Below are positions 1-5,753 of a DNA stretch of 6,597 nt, one piece after another (positions within the stretch are counted from its first letter, which is position 1; each line of letters starts with the position of its first letter). The notes beneath the pieces are model-generated. The model saw nothing but the letters and a program-made list of their open reading frames with translations. It had not been told where the DNA came from and did no database searches. The translations under genes were made by a program, and so were the position numbers. This stretch comes from Wenyingzhuangia sp039768865 (GTDB taxonomy: Bacteria > Bacteroidota > Bacteroidia > Flavobacteriales > Flavobacteriaceae): the NCBI RefSeq assembly GCF_039768865.1, contig NZ_JBDMZQ010000086.1; one strand, given 5' to 3'.

Positions 1-1913
1 AACAAAACGATCAATGCCGTTTGCCTTAAAATAGCAGATTTACCAGACATATTAGGTCCAGTAATCATAATGATTTGCTGTTGGTTTCTGTTTAAAACAA
101 CATCATTAGCGATATATTCCTCCCCAAAAGCTAGTTGTTTTTCGATCACAGGATGTCTCCCATTTTTTATCTCAATATCTGTGCTTTCATCAATAGTGGG
201 TCTGACATAACTATTTTGCATTGCCAACGTAGCAAAACCACATAAGCAATCGAGTTGTGCAATTAAAGAGGCATTAAGTTGAACAGGCTGGATGTAATCG
301 ATTAAAAACTGAATCAGTTGATTGAATATTTGCTGTTCTAGAATTGATATCTTTTCTTCGGCACCCAAAATTTTGGTCTCGTAAGCTTTTAATTCCTCAG
401 TGATGTAGCGCTCTGCGCTGACCAATGTCTGTTTGCGAATCCACTCTTCGGGGACTTTGTCTTTATGTGTGTTTCTAACTTCTATGTAATAGCCGAAGAC
501 GTTGTTGAAAGCAATCTTTAAAGAAGAAATTCCGGTTCTTTCAGTTTCTCTCTTGACTAAGTTTTCTAAATAATCTTTCCCGGTGTTAGAGATGCTTCTT
601 AGGTCATCTAGTTCTGAAGAAACCCCTGTTGCAATTGCATTTCCTTTGTTGATGCTGACTGGTGCATCATTTACCAAGACAGTATCAATTTTTTCTCTCA
701 ATAAAGCACAGTCTTGAAGTTGTTCTCCAATGGCTTTTAGGGTAATATTTTTGCTGTTTTCAGCTGCTTTTTTGATTGGGATAATGGCGTCTAAAGATTG
801 CTTTAGGTATACGATTTCTCGAGGATTTATTTTTCCTGTTGCTACCTTAGAAATCAAACGCTCCATATCGCTAATTTGCTTGATCTGATACTCGGTTGTT
901 TGATAAAAACGATCATGATTCATAAAGTAATGAACCACTTCGTGTCTTTTGTTGATTTGATTGACCTCTTTGAGAGGTAATGCGAGCCATCGCTTCAACA
1001 AACGGCTTCCCATAGGGGAATTTGTTTGGTCAATAACATTTAATAGCGTAATTGCATTCTCATTTGTAGAGTGATTTAATTCTAGGTTTCTAACGGTAAA
1101 CCTATCCATCCAAACATATTCGTTTTCATAGATACGTTGGATGCCTGAGATGTGCGTTAGTTGATTGTGCTGCGTTTCCGACAAATAATGTAAAATGGCT
1201 CCCGAAGATATGATTCCTTCAGTTAATTTTTCTACACCATAACCTTTCAAGGAGTTCACCTTAAATTGACTCAACAGACTATCTGTGGCAAAGGAAATCT
1301 GAAAAACCCAGTCCTCTAAATAAAAAGTATAAAATTTTTCACCAAAAGTTTCGTTAAACAGGGTTTTGTTTTTCTTTTCCACTAAAACTTCGCTAGGAGA
1401 AAAGTTTTGTAGCAATTTGTCTATGTATTCTATATCACCCTCTGCAGTTAAGAATTCTCCGGTAGAAATATCTAAAAAAGAAATCCCTAAGCATTTTTTT
1501 CCAAAATGTACCGCGGCTAAAAAGTTGTTGTTTTTAGATTGTAGTACTTCATCGTTAAGGGCGACTCCCGGAGTGATCAGTTCTGTTACTCCACGTTTAA
1601 CTATCGATTTGGTCATTTTTGGATCTTCTAACTGATCACAAATGGCCACTCTCAGTCCAGACTTCACCAGTTTTGGTAAATAAGTATTTAAAGAATGATG
1701 TGGAAATCCAGCCAAAGCCGTTTCAGAATCACTACCAGCACCTCTTTTGGTAAGAGTAATGTTTAAAATATTAGCTGCTTTGACAGCATCCGCGCCAAAA
1801 GTTTCGTAAAAATCTCCTACCCTAAACAAGAGCATAGCGTCAGGATACTTTGCCTTGATGCCATTATATTGTTTCATTAATGGGGTTTCTTTTTTTACTT
1901 TGCTTTTCGCCAC
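1..1913 (-). CDS. mutS: DNA mismatch repair protein MutS, 3' end cut by window edge
   Basis: MutS recognises base mismatches and small loops in newly replicated DNA and recruits MutL in an ATP-dependent way. About 637 codons are visible of a protein that usually has about 860-870 residues in this group. Reading in from the N terminus I see the mismatch-contacting Phe-x-Glu in VGDFYETFG (F35, E37), then GFPHHSLNTYLPKLV and AICDQLEDP of domain I, the lever/core region with SPMGSRLLKRWLALPL, the clamp-side motif NNVFGYYIEV (about residues 470-479), and the Walker A loop GPNMSGKSA at residues 619-627. Walker B, the signature loop and the C-terminal helix-turn-helix lie beyond the left edge. The frame is uninterrupted. 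I chose the GTG at 1913 because it keeps the VKKETPLMKQYN segment typical of flavobacterial MutS; an in-frame ATG at 1877 would lose 12 residues. No clear Shine-Dalgarno sequence precedes either start. The gene is divergent from the methyltransferase at 2063. Confidence 0.97.
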   Translation of the reverse strand, partial: MAKSKVKKETPLMKQYNGIKAKYPDAMLLFRVGDFYETFGADAVKAANILNITLTKRGAGSDSETALAGFPHHSLNTYLPKLVKSGLRVAICDQLEDPKMTKSIVKRGVTELITPGVALNDEVLQSKNNNFLAAVHFGKKCLGISFLDISTGEFLTAEGDIEYIDKLLQNFSPSEVLVEKKNKTLFNETFGEKFYTFYLEDWVFQISFATDSLLSQFKVNSLKGYGVEKLTEGIISSGAILHYLSETQHNQLTHISGIQRIYENEYVWMDRFTVRNLELNHSTNENAITLLNVIDQTNSPMGSRLLKRWLALPLKEVNQINKRHEVVHYFMNHDRFYQTTEYQIKQISDMERLISKVATGKINPREIVYLKQSLDAIIPIKKAAENSKNITLKAIGEQLQDCALLREKIDTVLVNDAPVSINKGNAIATGVSSELDDLRSISNTGKDYLENLVKRETERTGISSLKIAFNNVFGYYIEVRNTHKDKVPEEWIRKQTLVSAERYITEELKAYETKILGAEEKISILEQQIFNQLIQFLIDYIQPVQLNASLIAQLDCLCGFATLAMQNSYVRPTIDESTDIEIKNGRHPVIEKQLAFGEEYIANDVVLNRNQQQIIMITGPNMSGKSAILRQTALIVL

Positions 1914-2003
1914 AAGAATTCGTCTTTTGAGATATAAAGCTAAAATAAATCTTTTAAGGAAAGTGATGAAAGATTAGTGAAAAAGTTATCAAGGTTCTTT
2001 CGA

Positions 2004-2040
2004 TAATTTTATCAGTTTTGTCAGAAATACGCTAATTTTA
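2004..2040 (+). promoter_or_regulatory. Possible promoter region of the TrmH-family gene
   Basis: Two copies of TAATTTTAT begin at 2004 and 2033 in the 149-base gap between the divergent mutS and methyltransferase genes. Each matches the Bacteroidota -7 box TAnnTTTG except for the last base. The second lies 22 bases before the ATG at 2063, a plausible distance for a short leader. A TTTTG at 2016-2020 precedes it, but only 12 bases separate them, shorter than the usual spacing. The first copy sits inside the inverted repeat GATAA-TT-TTATC. Which copy is used, if either, is not clear. No good -7 box for mutS was found on the other strand. Confidence 0.28.
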
Positions 2041-2062
2041 TGACTTCTTAATATTTAACACG

Positions 2063-2593
2063 ATGCGTAAACTAAAAAACAAAGAATTAAAAAGGTTAGA
2101 TGTGGCAGGTTTCAAAGCGACGGAAAAGACCCCTTTGATTGTAGTTTTAGATAATATCAGAAGTTTAAATAATATTGGATCTGTATTTAGAACTGGTGAC
2201 GCCTTTGTGATTGAAAAAATATATTTGTGCGGGATTACAGCCACCCCTCCCAATAAAGAGATACACAAAACAGCACTGGGAGCAACAGAGTCTGTAGATT
2301 GGGAGTATGTAGAAGATACTCTTGATTTGGTTGAAAAATTAAAGCAAGAAAACATCAAAGTCTGCTCGGTTGAACAAGCTGAGCACAGCATAAGACTTCA
2401 GGAATTCACAGTATTGCCCAATCAGAAATATGCCATTGTTATGGGGAACGAAGTAAAAGGAGTACAGCAAGAAGTCGTCAATCATTCTGATTGCTGCCTT
2501 GAAATCCCGCAATATGGAACCAAACATTCGTTAAACATATCAGTAACCACAGGAATTGTGATTTGGGATTTGTTTAAAAAGCTAAAGTTTTAA
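2063..2593 (+). CDS. TrmH/SpoU-family RNA 2'-O-methyltransferase
   Basis: A SPOUT-class enzyme that by family would transfer methyl from S-adenosylmethionine to a ribose 2'-OH of tRNA or rRNA in the cytoplasm. The 176 residues carry all three SpoU motifs: motif 1 at about 26-50 with NNIGSVFRTGDAF (N36 and R43, the usual catalytic pair), motif 2 IVMGNEVKGV at 125-134, and motif 3 at about 146-170 with EIPQYGTKHSLNISVTTG, including N158. These last two form the cofactor-binding trefoil knot. There is no N-terminal substrate-binding domain of the RlmB type, so the protein is essentially the catalytic domain, as in short TrmH-like proteins. The motif 3 core reads NISVTTGIVIWD rather than the commoner NVSVAAGI. 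The exact target nucleotide cannot be read from sequence, so no symbol is given. It is divergent from mutS and ends 5 bases before the stop of the convergent lipoprotein gene, with no convincing terminator between them. Confidence 0.93.
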   Translation: MRKLKNKELKRLDVAGFKATEKTPLIVVLDNIRSLNNIGSVFRTGDAFVIEKIYLCGITATPPNKEIHKTALGATESVDWEYVEDTLDLVEKLKQENIKVCSVEQAEHSIRLQEFTVLPNQKYAIVMGNEVKGVQQEVVNHSDCCLEIPQYGTKHSLNISVTTGIVIWDLFKKLKF

Positions 2594-2598
2594 ATTGT

Positions 2599-3075
2599 TT
2601 ATTCGGTCTTGATTAATAAGGGAATGGTGTACGTTGAACTTACAGGAATTCCTCTTTTTTGAGCAGGTTGAAGGGTTGGTAACGATTGAATCATTTTTTG
2701 AATTTCCAGGGACAATTTTGGAAGTGATGTTTTCAAAACCGCTTTGGTTTCAATGCTATTACAGGAGAAGCGTCCATGTCTATCAATGGTAAATTGTATT
2801 TGTATCGTATCAGTAATGTTTTCCTTTGTGCTTAATTTTAAGACTTGAATTCCTTTGCTAATTTTATGGTGGATTGTTTGTTCAAAACAGTTTTTGCCTT
2901 TTTCAAAATCTAACATTTCATTGCAGTTGTCAAATTGAGGAAAACGGTCAATTTGTGTAAAATCTATAACACTATCCTTTTTGTTTTTTAAACCAAATAA
3001 TTCAGAAGTCACAGTATCAATCTTCTCACAAGAGAAAAGAATCAAGGTTAAAAAAAAAGCAATCAATTTATTCAT
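2599..3075 (-). CDS. Putative lipoprotein with TonB C-terminal-like domain
   Basis: This 158-residue protein begins with a lipoprotein signal: K3, a hydrophobic stretch at 4-14, and the lipobox LFSC with the lipidated cysteine at C16. EKIDTVTSE follows, with no obvious surface-export signal, so a periplasm-facing anchor is the simplest guess. The mature part resembles the periplasmic C-terminal domain of Bacteroidota TonB proteins. FPQFDNC (45-51) and a second cysteine, C63, match the proline-phenylalanine-cysteine pair found just before that domain. IQFTIDRHGRF (93-103) matches the V.F.ID..G strand, and SLPTLQPAQKRGIPVSSTY (131-149) with YTIPLL matches the LP...PA...G.PV...Y.IP ending. Unlike a true TonB it has no transmembrane anchor with a Pro-rich linker, and no ExbB/ExbD or receptor gene is next to it. 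It may therefore have a structural or binding role rather than energy transduction. The homology is from motif reading; function is unknown. Confidence 0.85.
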   Translation of the reverse strand: MNKLIAFFLTLILFSCEKIDTVTSELFGLKNKKDSVIDFTQIDRFPQFDNCNEMLDFEKGKNCFEQTIHHKISKGIQVLKLSTKENITDTIQIQFTIDRHGRFSCNSIETKAVLKTSLPKLSLEIQKMIQSLPTLQPAQKRGIPVSSTYTIPLLIKTE

Positions 3076-3094
3076 GTAGTTACGAACTAAGTTT

Positions 3095-3102
3095 CAAAAA
3101 TA
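3095..3102 (-). promoter_or_regulatory. -7 promoter box for the TonB-C-like lipoprotein gene
   Basis: Read on the minus strand this is TATTTTTG, a full match to the Bacteroidota -7 consensus TAnnTTTG. It lies 19 bases upstream of the ATG at 3075, giving a predicted leader of roughly 10-15 bases. No clear TTTG is seen at the expected -33 distance. The 75-base gap is shared with the divergent DUF456 gene, for which TTTG at about 3110 followed by TATAAAAG about 20 bases later is a weaker candidate. Confidence 0.5.
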
Positions 3103-3150
3103 CATTTTTTTGAGAAGATTGCTGTATATTGCTATAAAAGAAAGACTTAT

Positions 3151-3657
3151 ATGGATGTTGTATTACTGGTTTTAGGTTTTTTATTGGTTATCGCCGGAAT
3201 TATAGGCTCTTTTCTACCTGTTATTCCCGGACCACCAACGGGTTGGGTGGGTTTGTTGTTGCTTCATATGACCGATGTTGTGGTGACCGATTGGTTCTTT
3301 TTAGCGGCTACTTTTGTTGTCGCGATGTTGGTTTTTATGATAGATTATCTAATTCCGGGATGGACTTCTAAAAAATTTGGAGGGAGTAATTATGGAATAT
3401 ATGGCTCAACTATTGGTTTGATTGTTGGTCTGATTTTTACTCCAGTTGGGATGTTTTTAGGATTGTTCTTGGGTGCTTTTATTGGGGAATTGATTCACGA
3501 CCGAGCAGATTTAATAAAAGCAGCCAAAGCTAGTTTGGGGGCTATTATCGGTTTTTTCTTCTCTACGGGAATAAAGCTAGTCGTAGGTCTGGTGTTTTTG
3601 GTCTTTTTTACCAAGTGCTTTTGGTCACACAGGGCAGATTTCTTCAGTTGGCTTTAG
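3151..3657 (+). CDS. DUF456 family integral membrane protein
   Basis: A 168-residue, strongly hydrophobic protein with the DUF456 signature. The first hydrophobic segment (about 3-27) runs into PVIPGPPTGWVGLLLL (23-38). A second segment lies at about 48-68, followed by a short polar loop WTSKKFGGSNYG (71-82). A glycine-rich pair of helices follows (about 84-112), with TPVGMFLGLFLGAFIGELI, the family's typical P.G...G...GA..GEL ending. A charged stretch HDRADLIKAAKAS precedes a last membrane segment at about 127-153. Several helices contain Gly-x-x-x-Gly spacing, which suggests tight helix packing. The family's biochemical role is unknown to me. The ATG at 3151 starts directly at the first membrane segment, as expected. 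The gene is divergent from the lipoprotein. Downstream there is no plus-strand hairpin with a good U-tract; the hairpin at 3669-3694 may serve despite its polarity. Confidence 0.92.
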   Translation: MDVVLLVLGFLLVIAGIIGSFLPVIPGPPTGWVGLLLLHMTDVVVTDWFFLAATFVVAMLVFMIDYLIPGWTSKKFGGSNYGIYGSTIGLIVGLIFTPVGMFLGLFLGAFIGELIHDRADLIKAAKASLGAIIGFFFSTGIKLVVGLVFLVFFTKCFWSHRADFFSWL

Positions 3658-3664
3658 TACAAAT

Positions 3665-3694
3665 AAAAAAAGCAACCCATTAAAGGGAAGCTTT
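3665..3694 (-). terminator. Rho-independent-type terminator facing left
   Basis: On the minus strand the stem is AAAGC, a 2x2 U-U internal loop, CCC, loop TTTAAT, GGG, then GC and a run of seven T residues (3671 to 3665), three of which also pair with the AAA. The T-tract exists only in this direction: on the plus strand the stem is followed by CCATTGG. No minus-strand protein gene lies upstream of it, so it would end the candidate small RNA. It starts 7 bases after the DUF456 stop codon, so it may also help end that transcript. Confidence 0.5.
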
Positions 3695-3740
3695 CCATTG
3701 GTATTTAAACCCTAGAACTATTCTCATAGTTCCTTAACAA
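3665..3740 (-). ncRNA. Candidate small RNA, about 75-80 nt, unassigned family
   Basis: On the minus strand, starting a few bases after a TACATTTG box, the predicted transcript contains the hairpin GAACTAT-GAGA-ATAGTTC (3732 to 3715). This is 7 Watson-Crick pairs, extendable by one G-U pair, and is closed by GAGA, a member of the GNRA tetraloop class. About 20 bases later comes a second hairpin with a U-tract (3694 to 3665). The GNRA loop exists only in the minus-strand reading, which argues for that strand being transcribed. No open reading frame fits inside. I do not recognise the family. The alternative is that this is chance structure beside the 3' end of the DUF456 transcript. Confidence 0.42.
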
Positions 3741-3745
3741 CACGA

Positions 3746-3774
3746 CAAATGTACTTTTTTTCATTGAGATTAAA
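3746..3774 (-). promoter_or_regulatory. Candidate minus-strand promoter for the small RNA
   Basis: TACATTTG (3753 to 3746, minus strand) is a perfect TAnnTTTG -7 box. Upstream, TTTA at 3774-3771 is one base off TTTG, with a 17-base spacer. The predicted start of transcription is around 3740, immediately before the GNRA-capped hairpin. No minus-strand coding sequence lies downstream until the lipoprotein gene, which has its own box. Confidence 0.45.
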
Positions 3775-3913
3775 TCACTAAAAGTGTTTTTTATGCATTT
3801 TGATGGTTATTCGATTTCTAAATTCTCATCAACAGGGTTCTGGTAAAGGAAACATTGAAGAGAATGGCTCGATTTTTCTTTCTGTGGGTTATTTGTGAAT
3901 TGTACAATCTTAA

Positions 3914-3946
3914 TTGTCAATTGTTGTAGGCTAATTATTATCTTTG
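3914..3946 (+). promoter_or_regulatory. lysS promoter
   Basis: TATCTTTG at 3939-3946 is a full match to TAnnTTTG, and TTG at 3914-3916 lies 22 bases upstream of it, within the 17-23 range seen in flavobacterial promoters. A start near 3952 would give a leader of about 36 bases. The -33 element is embedded in inverted repeats: ACAAT-CTTA-ATTGT and the palindrome ATTGTACAAT at 3899-3908. Confidence 0.6.
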
Positions 3947-3978
3947 CTGGCTAAGCATTAACGCATTATACAATTAAA

Positions 3979-3983
3979 AAGGA
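3979..3983 (+). promoter_or_regulatory. Shine-Dalgarno-like site of lysS
   Basis: AAGGA ends 5 bases before the ATG at 3989. It supports that start. Such a site is not required in Bacteroidota, and most other genes in this window lack one. Confidence 0.5.
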
Positions 3984-3988
3984 CTAGC

Positions 3989-5686
3989 ATGCAGTTATCA
4001 GAGCAAGAAATTGTTAGAAGAGAAAAACTAGATAAATTAAGAGCTTTAGGGATCAACCCTTATCCCGCAGATTTATTTCCTGTAGACTCCTATTCTAAAG
4101 AGATAAAAGAAGAGTATCAGGAAGGAAAAAAAGTAGTGATTGCTGGACGCTTAATGCGAAAGAAAATTCAGGGTAAAGCCTCCTTTGCAGAAGTTCAAGA
4201 TGCAGAAGGAAGAATTCAAGTTTATTTTAATCGCGATGAAATTTGTACAGGAGAAGACAAAACCATGTACAATGATGTGTTTAAAAAACTATTGGACCTG
4301 GGAGATTTTATAGGGGTAGAAGGAGAGTTGTTCAAAACACAGGTAGGAGAAATCTCTGTCATGGTTCGTGAATTTAAATTGTTGAGTAAAGCATTAAAGC
4401 CTTTGCCTTTGCCAAAAACGGATGCAGAAGGAAATACATATGATGAGTTTAACGATCCAGAATTACGTTATCGTCAGCGTTATGCAGATTTGGTTGTCAA
4501 TCCAGAAGTAAAAGAAGTGTTTGTTAAGCGTACAAAGTTGTTTAACGCAATGCGAAATTTCTTTAATGATGCAGGGTATTTCGAAGTAGAAACGCCAGTT
4601 TTGCAACCCATAGCAGGAGGTGCATCTGCGAGGCCATTTATCACACATCATAATTCTTTGGATATACCTTTGTATATGCGTATTGCCAATGAATTGTATT
4701 TGAAACGTTTGATTGTTGGAGGTTTTGACGGGGTATATGAGTTTTCAAAAAACTTCCGCAACGAAGGGATGGACAGAACACACAATCCAGAGTTTACGGC
4801 TATGGAAATTTATGTAGCCTATAAAGATTACAATTGGATGATGACCTTTACCGAAAACTTGTTAGAGCATTGTGCTATGGCGGTTAATGGAACAACAGAT
4901 GTTGTTTTTGGATCACACCAAGTAAGCTTCAAGGCTCCTTTTGCAAGAGTGACTATGGCAGACGCAATCAAGCATTTCACAGGTTTTGATATTACCGATA
5001 AAAATGAAGATGAGTTAAGAGCTGCTGCGATTGAAATGGGTATTGAAGTGGACAACACTATGGGTAAAGGAAAGTTAATTGACGAGATGTTTGGAGAAAA
5101 GTGCGAAGGAAACTACATTCAGCCAACTTTCATTACAGACTACCCAAAAGAAATGTCTCCTTTATGTAAAGAACACAGAGACAATCCTGAATTGACTGAG
5201 CGCTTTGAGTTGATGATTTGTGGAAAAGAAGTTGCAAACGCATATTCTGAATTAAATGATCCTATTGACCAAAGAGAGCGTTTTGAAGCGCAATTGAAAT
5301 TGGCAGAAAGAGGAGATGATGAAGCATCAAACTTTATAGACGAAGATTTCTTACGTGCCTTAGAATATGGAATGCCACCAACATCAGGATTAGGAATTGG
5401 GATGGATCGTCTGATCATGTACCTAACAAACAATCAGTCCATACAAGAAGTCTTGTTTTTTCCACAGATGAGACCAGAAAAAAAGGCGCCTTCTTTAGAC
5501 TTGAATGAAGAAGAAAAATCAGTTTATGAGATGATTGCCAAAGCAGAAAAAATGGCTTTAGGGGATTTGAAAACACAGTCAGGCTTATCTAATAAAAAAT
5601 GGGATAAAACCATGAAGGCTCTTAGCAAAAATAATCTAATTAAGGTTGAGGTCGAGGGCGATGTCAAAAACGTAGTGTTGCTATAA
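3989..5686 (+). CDS. lysS: Lysyl-tRNA synthetase, class II
   Basis: Charges tRNA-Lys with lysine using ATP in the cytoplasm. The 565 residues show the usual order: N-terminal helix, OB-fold anticodon-binding domain (about 49-135, with VVIAGRLMRKKIQGKASF and FAEVQDAEGRIQVYF), then the class II catalytic core. Motif 1 is about 183-205 (NAMRNFFNDAGYFEVETPVL). Motif 2 is FRNEGMDRTHNPEFTAME at 256-273 and carries the ATP-binding Arg and Glu. Motif 3 is GLGIGMDRLIMYL at 467-479, ending in EVLFFPQMRPE. Bacterial LysRS usually ends close after motif 3, at about 500-510 residues. Here some 65 residues follow (about 500-565), charged and helical, with MALGDLKTQSGLSNKKW and a final KVEVEGDVKNVVLL. This looks like a small winged-helix-type extension, and such tails are common in Bacteroidota. 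The gene has its own promoter and a strong terminator, so it is probably monocistronic. The frame is intact and the ATG is supported by AAGGA. Confidence 0.98.
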   Translation: MQLSEQEIVRREKLDKLRALGINPYPADLFPVDSYSKEIKEEYQEGKKVVIAGRLMRKKIQGKASFAEVQDAEGRIQVYFNRDEICTGEDKTMYNDVFKKLLDLGDFIGVEGELFKTQVGEISVMVREFKLLSKALKPLPLPKTDAEGNTYDEFNDPELRYRQRYADLVVNPEVKEVFVKRTKLFNAMRNFFNDAGYFEVETPVLQPIAGGASARPFITHHNSLDIPLYMRIANELYLKRLIVGGFDGVYEFSKNFRNEGMDRTHNPEFTAMEIYVAYKDYNWMMTFTENLLEHCAMAVNGTTDVVFGSHQVSFKAPFARVTMADAIKHFTGFDITDKNEDELRAAAIEMGIEVDNTMGKGKLIDEMFGEKCEGNYIQPTFITDYPKEMSPLCKEHRDNPELTERFELMICGKEVANAYSELNDPIDQRERFEAQLKLAERGDDEASNFIDEDFLRALEYGMPPTSGLGIGMDRLIMYLTNNQSIQEVLFFPQMRPEKKAPSLDLNEEEKSVYEMIAKAEKMALGDLKTQSGLSNKKWDKTMKALSKNNLIKVEVEGDVKNVVLL

Positions 5687-5704
5687 GTGGCAATTTATAA
5701 AAAT

Positions 5705-5734
5705 AAAAAAAGCACCCTTTTGGGTGCTTTTTTT
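5705..5734. terminator. Bidirectional rho-independent terminator between lysS and thioredoxin
   Basis: A perfect inverted repeat: seven A, GCACCC, loop TTTT, GGGTGC, seven T. The stem is 13 bp, with a GC-rich top and a U-tract on both strands. It begins 18 bases after the lysS stop and ends 19 bases before the thioredoxin stop, so it serves both convergent genes. Confidence 0.95.
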
Positions 5735-5753
5735 ATGGAAAGTAATTAAGGGT

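Larger units (their letters stand above)
3658..3988. other. 331-base intergenic region between DUF456 gene and lysS
   Basis: No protein gene is visible on either strand; the longest ATG-started frame noticed, 3793-3846, is only 17 codons. The left part (3661-3774) carries a minus-strand promoter-hairpin-terminator arrangement described separately. At 3776-3792 a 4-bp stem CACT-AAA-AGTG is followed by six T residues on the plus strand, a weak possible terminator for DUF456 readthrough. The middle (about 3793-3897) shows nothing I can assign. The right end holds overlapping inverted repeats and the lysS promoter. Confidence 0.8.

Noticed and set aside
1366..1635. 89-codon plus-strand open frame
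   Set aside because: It lies entirely antisense within the intact mutS reading frame, and its protein looks like a translation of the opposite strand, with no recognisable domain.
2038..2391. 117-codon minus-strand open frame
   Set aside because: It is antisense to the TrmH-family gene, whose SpoU motifs identify the real frame.
2573..2594. Inverted repeat TTTAAAA/TTTTAAA as a terminator for the TrmH-family gene
   Set aside because: It is entirely A/T, with an 8-base loop and no following U-tract, so it cannot be supported as a terminator.
3793..3846. 17-codon ATG frame in the lysS upstream region
   Set aside because: It is too short, with no ribosome-binding site and no hydrophobic or regulatory-leader pattern such as a run of Lys codons.
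3899..3925. A sigma70-like minus-strand promoter (TTGACA-like) near 3920
   Set aside because: TTGACA can be read on the minus strand, but no TAnnTTTG box follows at a suitable distance, and the organism type does not use the E. coli consensus.
3954..3988. T-box or other lysine-responsive leader before lysS
   Set aside because: The predicted leader is only about 36 bases, too short for a T-box or lysine riboswitch, and no antiterminator-type stem is visible.
4828..5433. Two minus-strand open frames (76 and 97 codons) opposite lysS
   Set aside because: Both are shadows of lysS, which carries all class II motifs without interruption.
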